A stretch of DNA of 64,000 nt from Nilaparvata lugens (GCF_014356525.2 NC_052506.1:11579283-11643282), one strand, 5' to 3'; positions 20,525-30,357 are shown, counted from the first letter of the stretch. Notes: generated from the letters alone by a model not told the origin. Program-made: numbers and translations.

Positions 20525-21197
20525 GCCTTCTTCTTCTTCTTCCTACTCTTCTTTGTTGTTCTACGTTTCTTAACTTGAGGGAATAAACTCACTCCATATG
20601 ATGGTGGTGGGGCTGGGGGTAGAAGTCTGCCACCACTAAGCGGTGGGTAAGGCTTCAAATAATATCCTTTTCCTGCAATATGTTGTTTCAACTGAGCTAT
20701 AGCTTTGCGTCTAATATCATTACTATAACTTCTCCTCTCATTCTTCTTCTTCTTCTTCTTCTTTCTCAAAGACCCACCAAACGCTGCTTTAGCTTTCATA
20801 ACGTTTGTAACAAGATAGCTAAGTGCTTTCTCGGCAAGGGGTGTTTGAGGATTTTTGAAAATGTCCCATGCAGCGTTTGCTAGAGCTCTGTCAGCTACCG
20901 CTTGAGTTTTATTATCGCTATTTTGAGTATAGGCTATATCATGTATCTTGCAAGCTCTATCTAATGAATTAATACCTTGATCACCTCTCTTCAACCTTTC
21001 ATTAACCTTGGTGCCCGGCCCGCAATACTCGTATCCCGGAATATGATATTCTTCTCCCAGTTATCAATTACCTTATTTAAAATAGTTGATGTCACATTAC
21101 CTGCCAAACCTGACACACCTTTAAAAACTCTTGCCGCTGAACTCAAGATTCCTCTACCCCGTTTCCTCGAACTCTGCTTTTTTCTCCTACATACCAT
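20521..21197 (-). pseudogene. Parvovirus-like phospholipase A2 domain with basic tail
   Basis: The first frame (21197 to 20991) begins MVCRRKKQSSRKRGRG, a basic N-terminus. The second frame holds the calcium-loop motif YCGPGT (about 21015-21035), then GDQGINSLDRAC and the catalytic HDIAY. These are the two hallmarks of the PLA2 domain of parvovirus VP1. After that come AWDIF, a helix ending KAKAAFGG, a lysine tract, and a proline-rich tail with PPPSY, a PPxY-type motif, and a KKRRTTKKSRKKKKKA end. A one-base shift near 21055 separates the basic start from the PLA2 core. In parvoviruses this enzyme breaches endosomal membranes. A similar entry role is likely for the ancestor of this element, but this copy is broken. 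Confidence 0.8.
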
Positions 21198-21467
21198 TTT
21201 TCATTACCTTTCAACTCAATGGTTGAACATTAACTGAGGTTAATTAATCAATACATCAACTTGAATTGAATTGGTTTAATTTTCAATCGAGTTGGAAATG
21301 AATTCACATCACAATCAATCATAGTCAAAAATGTCTAGACTGAAACAACATATCGTTCACTCTCTCACAACTGTTTACAAGATTTTATGTTTTCGGGGCT
21401 AATACAAAGCCAGCATATTGCCCAAGACCCATCTTAGATGTAATAAGATCTCCGACTTGCTCCTCAG

Positions 21468-22415
21468 TCAAATTATGTTGTTAGCCTCTATCCAATTCAT
21501 ATTAAAACTAACTTTTGCGTAATTCCTTACAATATCATAGGCCATTTTGTGAATGAATAATTTAAGATAATCTATGAAAGCGGGTGAACATTGCAGTCTC
21601 ATGACAGCACCCTCTTCCGAATTTTTAATTGCCTCAGCTATTTCATCACGAACGCTTTTCACAGCGACTGCCATCTCGTTTTTCTTAATAAAATCTCCTA
21701 TATCATTTTTAGTTGCATACTTTTCTGCAATTTGCTCAATTAGAATAGCAATAGCATCTTTTGTAATGAATTGTTCAATACCCTCCATAATATTAGCTTT
21801 TATTGCACTCACCATTTCAGATAATCGTTTTTCAAACTCTTCCTTTGTTAATGAAGAACTAGTCAATTTCTGCAAAGTAGATTCTAAATATTGCTTATCA
21901 ATTCCCGATGGATGTGTTTCATTTACTTTAGTAAAAATTTCTGTACTAAGTTGTTTTAATTTAGTATTGAGATAGTTTCTGTCCAGCACCTCCAAATTCT
22001 TAATTTTATCCGATATGGCTTTTAATTTCTCATCTAAATAAGCTTTATCAACTTTATCGTTGTTAATACTGAGCAACTGAGATGAAAAGCTGTCTGTTAA
22101 AGTTTTCACTTCTCCTAGAGCAGATTCTAAATTTAGAGTTCTCTCTGCAATAGCTTTATCGATATTAGCACTGAAATTTTGTAATGTACTTAGAATATGT
22201 TCTCTTTCAATTATGCTCACTCCAATATTCTTTGTATTTTCCGAAACGAGTTTGGTTATTTGCGAATCTAAATAAAATTTCACAGCTTCGCTAATTCCTT
22301 GTTGATTTATCGATTCGATTATCTTCTGTGTTATCGAGTCAATATCACACGTAAGATTAGCAACAGGTCCGCTAGCACTAGGCGTATCAATTCGTCCGAA
22401 TCGATGTAGAGTCAT
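21468..22415 (-). CDS. Long coiled-coil Polinton protein (fibre-like)
   Basis: An intact frame of about 315 aa, taking the ATG at 22415 that gives MTLHRFGRIDTPSASGPV. Most of the protein (about 30-260) is heptad-rich helix (ISDKIKNLEVLDRNYLNTKL, FEKRLSEMVSAIKANIMEG) with no Pro-rich or transmembrane region. The C-terminal 45 residues look globular (CSPAFIDYLKLFIHKMAYDI). It starts 7 bases after the stop of the preceding gene and sits upstream of the PLA2 gene. A trimeric stalk, tail-fibre-like or internal scaffold role would fit, but this is inference from shape. It is the longest unbroken gene left in the relic. Confidence 0.65.
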   Translation of the reverse strand: MTLHRFGRIDTPSASGPVANLTCDIDSITQKIIESINQQGISEAVKFYLDSQITKLVSENTKNIGVSIIEREHILSTLQNFSANIDKAIAERTLNLESALGEVKTLTDSFSSQLLSINNDKVDKAYLDEKLKAISDKIKNLEVLDRNYLNTKLKQLSTEIFTKVNETHPSGIDKQYLESTLQKLTSSSLTKEEFEKRLSEMVSAIKANIMEGIEQFITKDAIAILIEQIAEKYATKNDIGDFIKKNEMAVAVKSVRDEIAEAIKNSEEGAVMRLQCSPAFIDYLKLFIHKMAYDIVRNYAKVSFNMNWIEANNII

Positions 22416-22422
22416 CGTAACA

Positions 22423-22912
22423 CTAAACAATTAATTTTGCTTCTTTTAGCTCTTCAATTATAGACGCGATCTCCACATCATGCCCGGTGTTGCCACTAGC
22501 TTTTGAGGAATAGAGTAAATTTAATCTTTCCACTAATTCGTCAAAATTATCAAAGTATTGATAAATTCTATCATGAGAATTATTTTTGCAAATTTCAATA
22601 AACCCCAACCCTTCTTTTTACTAAGTTTTTTACTGGGAAATAACTTTTGAATCATTTGCGATTTAATTCCCTGATTTCGTTTAACATAGCCTCTTCGATC
22701 TAAATGTATGCTTGTAAGTGTTAAGATTTTTTATACTTATCCAGATCTCTCTGATTATAAAGATTTGAGTTTGGTCTCGCACTGAATAATAACTCAAGTA
22801 GACCATGTGTTAAACGGAATCTTTCACTATCAATATCTATATAACCGTTATCGAATATTACACCATTGTCAATCTCTGATAAACTCATCCGTTTATCCGT
22901 ATATAAACTCAT
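22423..22912 (-). pseudogene. Conserved Polinton protein (SIIEEL family), one frameshift
   Basis: The first part (22912-22721) encodes EIDNGVIFDNGYIDIDSERF and HGLLELLFSARPNSNLYNQR. The second (to 22423) encodes YFDNFDELVERLNLLYSSKA, GNTGHDVEIASIIEEL and KEAKLIV. This matches, from memory, a very common uncharacterised protein of insect Polintons whose ending is (D/N)ELVxRLxLLxxSxxxGNTGHxxEIxSIIEELxEA. A shift near 22730 breaks it. The first roughly 19 codons lie inside the right inverted arm, so the terminal repeat supplies the start of the gene. Function unknown; it is usually placed at the head of the structural cluster. Confidence 0.78.
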
Positions 22913-23022
22913 TGTTAATCATTTGTCATATCAATAAATCTGTGGTTTTTGACAATTTCTTAGTCGTTTTCATTCAATATGAATAATTACCACAATATCA
23001 ACTTCTCAACTACACAAAAAGT
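22846..23022 (-). repeat. Right inverted arm of the Polinton relic
   Basis: Reads, on the minus strand, ACTTTTTGTGTAGTTGAGAA, ATTCATATTGAATGAAAAC, CCACAGATTTATTGAT, then ATGAGTTTATATACGG and AGAGATTGACAATGGTG. It is the inverse of the left arm at 14509-14695 and of each arm of the palindrome at 3484-3720. Part of it is translated as the N-terminus of the SIIEEL gene. Confidence 0.82.
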
Positions 23023-23039
23023 CATTTGATTATCTGATC

Positions 23040-23185
23040 TGATCTGATTTGATTAATTGTCACATTGATTTGAATTCTATGAATAAATTGATCAAATTTT
23101 GGTCCGATTTTCATTTACAATCTGCTGCACATGATTATTGTCAAAAATTGACCATTCCGCTCTTGGCGTATCGATTATATCAGTT
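23040..23185 (+). repeat. Satellite-like repeat flanking the Polinton (right part)
   Basis: One more unit of the array at 13900-14508, in the same orientation (GATCTGATCTGATTTGATT, TCAAATTTTGGTCC, AATCTGCTGCACATGATTA). It supports insertion of the relic within a pre-existing array. Confidence 0.75.
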
Positions 23186-23380
23186 GATTTGAGCCTTTTT
23201 ATCATTAATCACTCACAAATCGTTCAAGTTCATGAGTCGAGATAATATAGTTGTGAACAGATACGCAGGAAGGTCCTTCCTTGCTGCTTTATCTCGCTAC
23301 TCGATCGTCCAGAGATGGCGTGACCACTTGTCAAGCGAACGCGTTGATTTAAATTCTTCAGCCTGCGGAGGTCGAAGCTC

Positions 23381-23601
23381 CTATAGTGTGGTCCACGTTA
23401 TAATGGCAGTGAATAAAGGTAGAAGAATAGCGATACCGATTCTCTGCATTAATTAATTATATTTCTACACTGTCAAAAACATAATTGTCATCGTTGTGGA
23501 CCTAGAAAAGGATAGTATCACCGGCTTTGTCGAATGATAGACAAGGATAGCAAAACTAAAGTTGATGAAATACTGTCATTATAACGTGGACCTCACTATA
23601 G
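23381..23601. mobile_element. MITE with CTATAGTGTGGTCCACGTTA ends
   Basis: A 221-bp element whose ends CTATAGTGTGGTCCACGTTA and TAACGTGGACCTCACTATAG are inverted copies, with ATAATGGCAGT / ACTGTCATTAT just inside. It is noncoding. The small open frame overlapping its left end is a shadow. Confidence 0.85.
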
Positions 23602-24590
23602 AGCCAACATAACGCTCCTGATTTAGAAATGCAGAATGCATTTGAGAGTTGCCCTAACAAGAAAGCTCACAAAGGTTGGGAGTTATAAATCAGCTTCAAA
23701 TGTACAACCGTGTAGAGTAAGTCGCGAGCTTCTTCAGCGAACGAACAAGATCTATCGTAGGAGCCTGGAGGTTGGTTGCTCAAAGTAGTAATGCTTGGTG
23801 GTTGGTGCAGAACTACTTCGCCGCACTAATGAATAGATGCGTCACCAAGTACGTGACAAAGACGCATGGTGCCTTCGAGGGCTTGCTGACGGTTACAATG
23901 ATGACGATGTGGTGTGATGCAAACTATGAGGGATGCAAACGGCTTCACTAAACACTCACCTCTACTGAGCCACACCACTCCACGCTCCGGCTCACTCTCT
24001 TCCTCCGAGACTCCAAATTACTGCACTTCAAAAGTAGCTCCACTCCCGCGAAACTTTTGCCGTGGAAATTTTCATCTCTCGCAGAAAGTTCGTAACAAAA
24101 TTCAACAAAAGGCGGTGTACATTTATATTTTGGTCCCAAGTATTTCGAAATTACTTCACACAGACAGACACTCTCACAAAACCCTTTCAAACTCTCAACC
24201 ACTCCTCCCCAAACTGCATCTTCAACTATCGGCAAATACCAGGCTCACTAGAAGAATATTTATTACGCTGCTCACCACCTTTTGACCGCTTCAAACTTTC
24301 AATCAGCTCGCCATCAATATACGCAGCTGAGTTCAAAACCTCTCCACCGATCATAACTACTGGAATGCTCAATTATTACTTTGGAGTTATTACGTTATCA
24401 AATTTGATATCTAATCGTCTTGGATTATTTCTCAATACATTTTCGATGGGTTCCGTGACTGAGAGAGGTATTTTCTAGAATAGTAGGAATTTCTATTTTC
24501 ATTTAATTTTAATTTGTTCCATTGGAATCTCAAGCATCAGAAAGCATAATCGAACAAGTAGTTTTATTGACATTTATTCTCATTCTAAAA
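23602..24590. other. Unassigned region
   Basis: About 1 kb less AT-rich than its neighbours, with overlapping open frames on both strands (23914-24478) that have no recognisable domain. It may be host unique sequence or an old repeat. Confidence 0.35.
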
Positions 24591-25158
24591 CTAGTAGTTC
24601 TATGAAAAGTAGACCTCGCGCTCAGTAAGTTACATTAACCTGTTGTTATGTTTTCTCAAAAATTAATAAATAATTTATCAATTTAAAATGTCTAGAAAAA
24701 ATCCTTAATAAGCATAGAGCTTTCTGTCCTATTGTACCGTGACGTGTCGTCCCGGAATGTGAGTGTGAGCGCTGTTATTAGGTCTGGCTGCAACACTGTC
24801 TACAAAGTTGATGGAAAGATACATTTTCAAGATGTTCGATGTTCTTGAACGGGTAGTATTATAGTCCACAAGACAGCTGATTTATGATGAATAATATTCC
24901 AAAGTCTGATTTTTACGGTAATATTGGCGTACAAAGGAGACTCCTTTTCCTTTTGTATTATCCTTAAAATGCAAAATTTCAAAAAACCGTGAGTATACGT
25001 CGACGGGAAATTCAAAAAGGAACATACCTGTTGAAAATCAATTGCTGCATTTCGTTGTAAATGCAGAACATATAAACATGAATATAAACAAAAACATAAA
25101 CTTAAAGAGAAATGCAAAACCATCGTCTCGAATCTTAGACCTCACTTCGCTCGGTCAA
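24591..25158 (-). mobile_element. Helitron-like repeat, type A, copy 1
   Basis: Read on the minus strand it begins TTGACCGAGCGAAGTGAGGT and ends CTTTTCATAGAACTACTAG. Landmarks are GCATTTCTCTTTAAG, AAGGAAAAGGAGTCTCCTT, GACAGTGTTGCAGCCAGACC and CGGGACGACACGTCACGG. It is noncoding and about 570 bp. Confidence 0.72.
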
Positions 25159-25159
25159 T

Positions 25160-26345
25160 TATCATAAGCTTTCTTGTATTAATTTTTTTTCAATGCGATA
25201 TGAATCTGGTTGAATTACAGAGCATCTTTCTATATTCATGATTAGAGACAAATTGATATGCATATTTTAATAGATGAATTTCTTGGAGGCTTCTATGAAG
25301 GTTCATCATCTATAGCATTCATGATTTTTAAATTAAAAAGGAATTCAAAATTTTCTATTTTGTAACCAAACCAAACAAGAAATAATACGGTTTTTTCAAA
25401 ATATGATTAATTGATTCAAGTCACAGAAAAATAAAGGTTTATTGCGTTTTATGATCGTTTATTGCTATACGTTTGCAACAAACCCACTTGAAATCGTCCC
25501 GCGTTTATAGCTTTTATAGCCTCTACAAATTGATTTATTCATGAATTTTATAGCCTTTTCAGATTTATTTATTCATGAACAAAGTCAGTCAGGTTTTGTT
25601 GTGTTTGGGGACTAAATTTTCGCAGACAGGCACGCGTTTATGTTGCGCATTAAGCTTCATAATACAAAAGTCATTCACGCTAAAATATGTGTCGCAGTGA
25701 GATAGCTGGGCGAATAACCAGCCATCTTGGCATAGCTTAATTGAATTATATATCAGGGTGGGGGCTGAGACGAAGTTACTGAGGACATTTCCATAAGGTG
25801 GTTGGTCCAAGTTGGAACACCCGTCGGCAGGGGGGTCTGCAGGGGGTTTCTCAGACCGGCGGGTCTCGGAGACCGCGTGCCTAGGTCGCTCAACCCGCGA
25901 GAGTTATAGTTGGCAGGACGTGCCTCAACAGTTGCACTGTTTTATGTGGCAATCGTGACATCATAGCAATGTGCACAGCATTCAAATTCCCGCTACAAAT
26001 ATGGCAGCCGGTGGCTCGGATACCTACAAACTCCAACTTGCAGATTTACAAGATCCAACTCTGCAACTTACAGCTCCAACAGGGAAGTTGGATCACAGCG
26101 ATGTAGGTGGAGGGGATTGTTGGGAGAAGTGAAGTGTAAAGGAGAGAGTGGTGGATGGAAACATAAGTTTGGAGGAAACATAATTGAGCGAAGGCAGAGG
26201 AAAAAAGATTCAAGAAGAAGTGTCTATTTCATGGTGGAGCGGGAAGAGAAGAGAATAAAGGGTTTGGGAAAGGAAGAGTGAGTGAAGACAGTAGAAAACT
26301 GTTTGAAAAAAAATGTGTCCACTCCATAGATATAACCTTAATCGT
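25160..26345. other. Unassigned region with a GC-rich patch
   Basis: Mostly AT-rich. A clear GC-rich island at about 25805-25930 contains CGGCAGGGGGGTCTGCAGGG and CCGGCGGGTCTCGGAGACCG. Near 26030-26100, ATCCAACTC and CTCCAAC-type words repeat. No gene is recognised. A purine-rich stretch follows (26110-26310). Confidence 0.35.
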
Positions 26346-26348
26346 TGG

Positions 26349-26665
26349 TGTGATCCGTGGTCTAGTGGATAGAGCGCTTGCGTAGCAGCATAGAGATCCC
26401 GGGTTCAAACCCTCCCATTACCAAAAGTTTTTTAACCAGATCACTCCCGTGTTATCGAGGTTTTGAGGTTGAGTGGTAGAGAGGACTTAAAAGTCCTAAC
26501 TCCGCCTAATAAAGATTTTTTTCATTTCATTTATCGGATGAGCACGTCAAATTGTCGGACCCGGCTGAAGTATGACAGTCGTAAGGCCCATTGATGGCTT
26601 AAATGATATATTCAGGTGGTGGGACCTTCCCGCAAGGTACTCCCCACCAACAAAAGCCATATGAA
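26349..26665 (+). mobile_element. tRNA-derived SINE, full-length copy with internal insertion
   Basis: The head has RNA polymerase III promoter boxes. Box A is TGGTCTAGTGGATAGAG and box B is GGGTTCAAACCCT, about 30 bases apart, as in a tRNA. The body reads ACCAGATCACTCCCGTGTTA, TGTCGGACCCGGCTGAAG, AAGGCCCATTGATGGC and GGGACCTTCCCGCAAGG. Compared with the 29303 copy it has about 75 extra bases after GTTATCG (AGGTTTTGAGGTTGAGTGG ...). This is a retroposon, not a functional tRNA: the tRNA arms do not pair fully. Confidence 0.88.
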
Positions 26666-26669
26666 TTCA

Positions 26670-27165
26670 CTTTTTTACCTCAATCACTTTCCAATCCCTA
26701 CTTCCTTTGGATGAAATATGAGAATGAATAGTAACGAATTTTGAAAGGTAATAGGTAAGGATGAAAAGAAGAAGAACAACAGTCATCCAGCATGAAGAAG
26801 AAAAGGGAAGACTGAGGCTAATCCCAGCTAAGGGAAGAAAAATAAATTATGGTAGGGGACAACAAGATAAGTGGAACAAATAATGGAGGACTGTAGTAAA
26901 TTGCTGTAGAATTATTGTAGAAAATAGGATACGGGAGTAGAAAACAGAAATTCTCCTCATTACCTATAGTTCCAAGAATTATCAAATCAAAATCCATTTA
27001 TTGCCAAAGACAAATTACAATTTGTCTAGGCCACGTCATGAGAAAATTACATAATTATTACATGTATAATCCAACCACATAAAAACAACAAGAAATATTC
27101 ACATCAACGTCTAAAAAATTCTCCATATTGAAGGCGATATCGATTATAAAGAAGTTTAAATATCA
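26670..27165. other. Spacer with a LINE 3-prime-end-like segment
   Basis: A purine-biased stretch, then ATCAAATCAAAATCCATTTA at about 26985, which on the minus strand resembles the AT-rich tail of a LINE (compare 59462-59640). No coding remnant is attached. Confidence 0.35.
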
Positions 27166-27168
27166 TCT

Positions 27169-27321
27169 GGTGCCAGTTGCACAAAAGCTGGTTAAATTTT
27201 AATCGTGATTGATTACACGAGAACCAATCAGAGAAGCCGTCTTTTCAAAAACGCCTTCTGTGATTGATTCTCGGAAATTAATGAAGATTAAAATTTAACC
27301 GGCTTTTGTGCAACCAGGCCC
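27169..27321. mobile_element. MITE, GTTGCACAAAAGCCGG family, copy 2
   Basis: Ends GGTGCCAGTTGCACAAAAGC and GCTTTTGTGCAACCAGGCCC; the inner arms keep CACGAGAACCAATCAGAGAA and a diverged partner. Same family as 6344-6486 and 28871-29017. Confidence 0.87.
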
Positions 27322-27324
27322 TAG

Positions 27325-28165
27325 AGAGATAGTTGGAGGCGTTTAAAAATGAGTATTTATAGAATGAATCTGAAGTCTATATAGAAGGAAATAATTCTTC
27401 CTTGTAGAAAAACTTAGATAATAAATGATCCTCCTGAACTTGCTCTCCTCAAAAATCTTTAGATTTTCACTTTCTGAAAAACTTATCTCGTCAAATTTGA
27501 GTAGATTCCTTGCTATCGATCACTCTGGGAGATCTGAATTGTTTCCAGGCACAATAGGACAATGTTCTTCAGAGATTTCTCTACTCGGAGCAAAAACATA
27601 TTTGGAAGTGGCTCAAATCACGGTGAAAAAGTTGCTATTCAAACTGGCTGGCGGTGAAGCATCGAAACAGGACACAGTAATGCGCTGTTATTGGCCAGAC
27701 ACAAATTTAATTATCAGTTCCACCACCGTCGAGAGGCGAAGTGATTAATGGGAATCAAATTACATTTTTTTATTCAAGCTGCACTTGAGATTAATTTCTG
27801 CAACGCTGTCGCTTTACTGGGAAAAAGTCTTAATTGAAGTAGAAGAAGACACCGAGCGGCTCGATAAGAGCAGCTGCTTATTGAAAAATACACTTTTCCG
27901 AATGATTAATAGCTCTGCACATTTTCCGAGCCCTTTTCATCCTTCAACCCGATAAGATCACTGCGACGAAACTTTCAGCCGAAGCAGAATCCCAAAGCTG
28001 GAATCCGTCATGTAAATTGCACATTTCATTCCCTGATTGAATACTCGTTCAATGAATTAGGAGGAATTGGAGATAGATTTATTGCATGATTTCTGTTGAC
28101 ATATCTAATGTTGTTTTTCCGTTTATTAATTTGTAGGACTAACACTTTTTTTTGTAGATCTTACC
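27325..28165. other. Unassigned region
   Basis: One 107-codon frame at 27425-27748 has no recognisable domain and no clear splice context. The surrounding sequence (27740-28030) is moderately GC-richer and may be unique host DNA. Confidence 0.35.
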
Positions 28166-28168
28166 ACA

Positions 28169-28802
28169 TTAAGGGTGTGCAAAGGCTGAAAATAAACTTT
28201 CTACTGGTGTTTATTTTTAAAGCTTTTCGATTCGTATATCATCAAGCTATCAAAATAAAAAAAGTTTTCTCAGAAAAATTTTTTTTTCGATCATTGCTTT
28301 TAGAGATATGAGCGCCTAAAGTTCAATTTTTCAGGACAAAACATTTCAAATTCGGTAAGAGATAAATCAATGAGATTAAGAAGATGAATTATTCATGGTA
28401 TTGTTGATTTAATGAAACAAAAATGTTTTGAAAATGTTAATTTTTGAGAAAGTTATTCAATTTACTAAAAATGACCAAAAATAATTCAAAAAATGTTATG
28501 TATGGTAAATTGAATAACTTTATCAAAAATTGATATTTTCAGGAAATTTTTGTTCTGTTCATTCATCAATACCATGAGAAAATTTATCCACTAGATCTCA
28601 TGGATTTTATTTCTTACCAAATTTTAAATGTTCTGTCCCAAGAATTTAAACTTTAGGCGCTCATATCTCGAAAAGTATGATCGGAAAAAAATGTTTCCCT
28701 AAGAAAACTTTATTATTTCGATAGCTTGATGATATACAAATCGAAAAACTATGAAAAATATGACCAGTAGAAAGTTTATTTTTAGCCTTTGCACAGCCTT
28801 AA
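28169..28802. mobile_element. Large foldback MITE, TTAA-flanked
   Basis: Two arms of about 310 bp are inverted copies of each other, with a short centre near 28485. Outer ends are GGGTGTGCAAAGGCTGAAAA and TTTTTAGCCTTTGCACAGCC, each bordered by TTAA. Inner landmarks are GATATGAGCGCCTAAAGTT and AACTTTAGGCGCTCATATC. The TTAA borders suggest a piggyBac-like target site. A TA target inside TTAA cannot be excluded. Confidence 0.83.
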
Positions 28803-28870
28803 TGGTCCACAGTTTCAGTATTCTACTTACCTCTTCAACATTAAAATTTCAATCCTGATAGAGACAGAGA

Positions 28871-29017
28871 CCCGGTTGCACAAAAGCCGGTTGAATATCA
28901 ACCGTGATTAATTTCACGAGATCAATCATAGAAATCCTTTTAGGAAAAATGCTTCTCTAATTGGCTCTCGTGAAATTAACCACGGTTAAAATTCATCCGG
29001 CTTTTGTGCAACCGGCA
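28871..29017. mobile_element. MITE, GTTGCACAAAAGCCGG family, copy 3
   Basis: Ends CCCGGTTGCACAAAAGCCGG and CCGGCTTTTGTGCAACCGG, almost perfect. The inner arms contain AACCGTGATTAATTTCACGA. It is the best preserved of the three copies here. Confidence 0.9.
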
Positions 29018-29302
29018 CATAGTATTATAGGTAAGTTCCTCTATTCGATTTTGATATTTGAATGCACATTCCAATGTTGAACAAGAACTCTACTTCAACA
29101 TTACTTGATCATCAACTGGACTTCTCTGACTGGGAAATATTCTACATTATATTGAATAACTAACCACTAGGAAACTGCTTCAATAATATTGATGTATTTA
29201 TTGATATATTATCCAGCTGAATTGCTAGATGTCTGCTTCAGGAACCTGTCAAAAGAAGATCTGTATGAATACATCATTAATGTATTAGTTTATGAAAAAG
29301 CT

Positions 29303-29541
29303 GGAGTGATCCGTGGTCTAGTTGATAGAGTGCTTGCCTAGCAGCATAGAGATCCCGGCTTCAAACCCTCTTATTACCAAAAGTTTTTTAACCAGATCAC
29401 TCCCGTGTTATCGGATGGGCACGTTAAACTGTCGGTTCCGGCTGAAGTATGACAGTCATAAGGCCCATTGACGGCTTAAATTCTTTATTCAGGCGGTGGG
29501 ACCTTCCCGCAAGGGACTCCCCACCAAAGCCATACGAAATT
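29303..29541 (+). mobile_element. tRNA-derived SINE, copy without the internal insertion
   Basis: Box A TGGTCTAGTTGATAGAG and a degraded box B GGCTTCAAACCCT, then the shared body ACCAGATCACTCCCGTGTTA, GGCTGAAGTATGACAGTC and CAAGGGACTCCCCACC. It is collinear with 26349-26665 apart from that copy's extra 75 bases. Confidence 0.87.
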
Positions 29542-29700
29542 ACTTTTTTAATGAAAAAGCTAATAATTTGATGCTATAGATAAGTAAATAATGATCTTGG
29601 TTAACAATTATTATAAGGCTTTATCATACAAGCTCAAAAGGAAGTGCCTCGATTATACCAGGTTTCATTTACACCAGGTCCTATTCTACAATAAAGCTGA

Positions 29701-30357
29701 TATAAAAGCGAAATGGCACTTACTCACTGACTGACTGACTGACTGACTCACTCACTCGCAGAACTAAAAATCTACCGGACCAAAAACGTTCAAATTTGGT
29801 AGGTATGTTCAGTTGGCCCTTTAGAGGCGCACTAAGAAATCGTTTGGCAATATTTTAACTCTAAGGGTGGTTTTTAAGGATTTAGAGTTCATCTTTTAGC
29901 ATGTATATTCTTCTTATTCTCTTAATTATAATTGAATAAAGGCCATACCATATGTTTATATAAAACTATAATCTAGAGAGAGTACCTTTTCGAAACAGTT
30001 GTTAACTGGTAACTAAATTAATAATTTTGTCAGGTTGGCATTAAGTTGAGTTGACTTTGTTAGGTTGGCACCAAGTTGAAGATTGAAATGCATTTATCGT
30101 GGAAAAATTGATTGGGCACTGATACTTCAATCAGAACTATTCCTGGGAATACTATATTACTAGCCGTCAGGCTCGCTTCTCGCCATATCCGTTTAGCCAG
30201 ACGTTTAATCTGGACCCCTGACTGGATCGTCCTGACATATGATAAAAATGCTCAAATGAAAAATGCAAGCGAGCGAAGCGAGCCTGCTCATCTTATTCTT
30301 GGACGATCCAGTCGGGGGATAGACGGATATGTCGAGCGAAGCGAGCCTGACGACTAG
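29701..30357 (+). mobile_element. Helitron-like repeat, type D, copy 1, with direct-repeat flanks
   Basis: Begins TATAAAAGCGAAATGGCACT, passes a (ACTG)n tract and CAGAACTAAAAATCTACCGG, and ends GAGCGAAGCGAGCCTGACGA before CTAG. The GCGAGCGAAGCGAGC palindromes near the end and the final CTAG fit a Helitron-like tail. It matches 48128-48690 on the other strand. The 17-mer TTCTACAATAAAGCTGA flanks it on both sides (29684-29700 and 30358-30374), which is not expected for a Helitron. Confidence 0.65.

Larger units (their letters stand above)
14509..23022 (-). mobile_element. Polinton/Maverick (adintovirus-like) relic, 8.5 kb
   Basis: A block bounded by inverted arms (14509-14695 and 22846-23022) and flanked by two halves of one satellite-like array. 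The 11-mer CATTTGATTAT occurs at both junctions (14498-14508 and 23023-23033). That is longer than the 6-bp duplication expected for Polintons and could simply be array sequence. Between the arms the minus strand carries genes of the Polinton/adintovirus structural cluster: a conserved SIIEEL protein, a coiled-coil protein, a PLA2-like protein, an adenain-type protease and a conserved virion-cluster protein. PolB, integrase, ATPase and a major capsid gene are not visible, and full Polintons are usually 15-20 kb, so this is a deleted, decaying copy. Most of its genes carry one or more frameshifts. Confidence 0.82.

Noticed and set aside
14509..23022. Endogenous parvovirus (densovirus) as the whole explanation of the 20.5-21.2 kb PLA2 gene
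   Set aside because: The PLA2 gene is collinear with, and overlaps by four bases, an adenain-type protease gene, and no parvoviral NS1 helicase is visible. A Polinton/adintovirus context explains the neighbours better.
23914..24478. Overlapping frames of 95-138 residues
   Set aside because: Three frames overlap on both strands and none has a recognisable motif, so they are probably shadows in a GC-richer patch.
26349..26425. A tRNA gene suggested by box A and box B
   Set aside because: The cloverleaf arms do not pair, and the same head is attached to a common SINE body in other copies.
27425..27748. 107-residue open frame as a gene
   Set aside because: No domain, no splice or promoter context, and ordinary length for chance in this composition.
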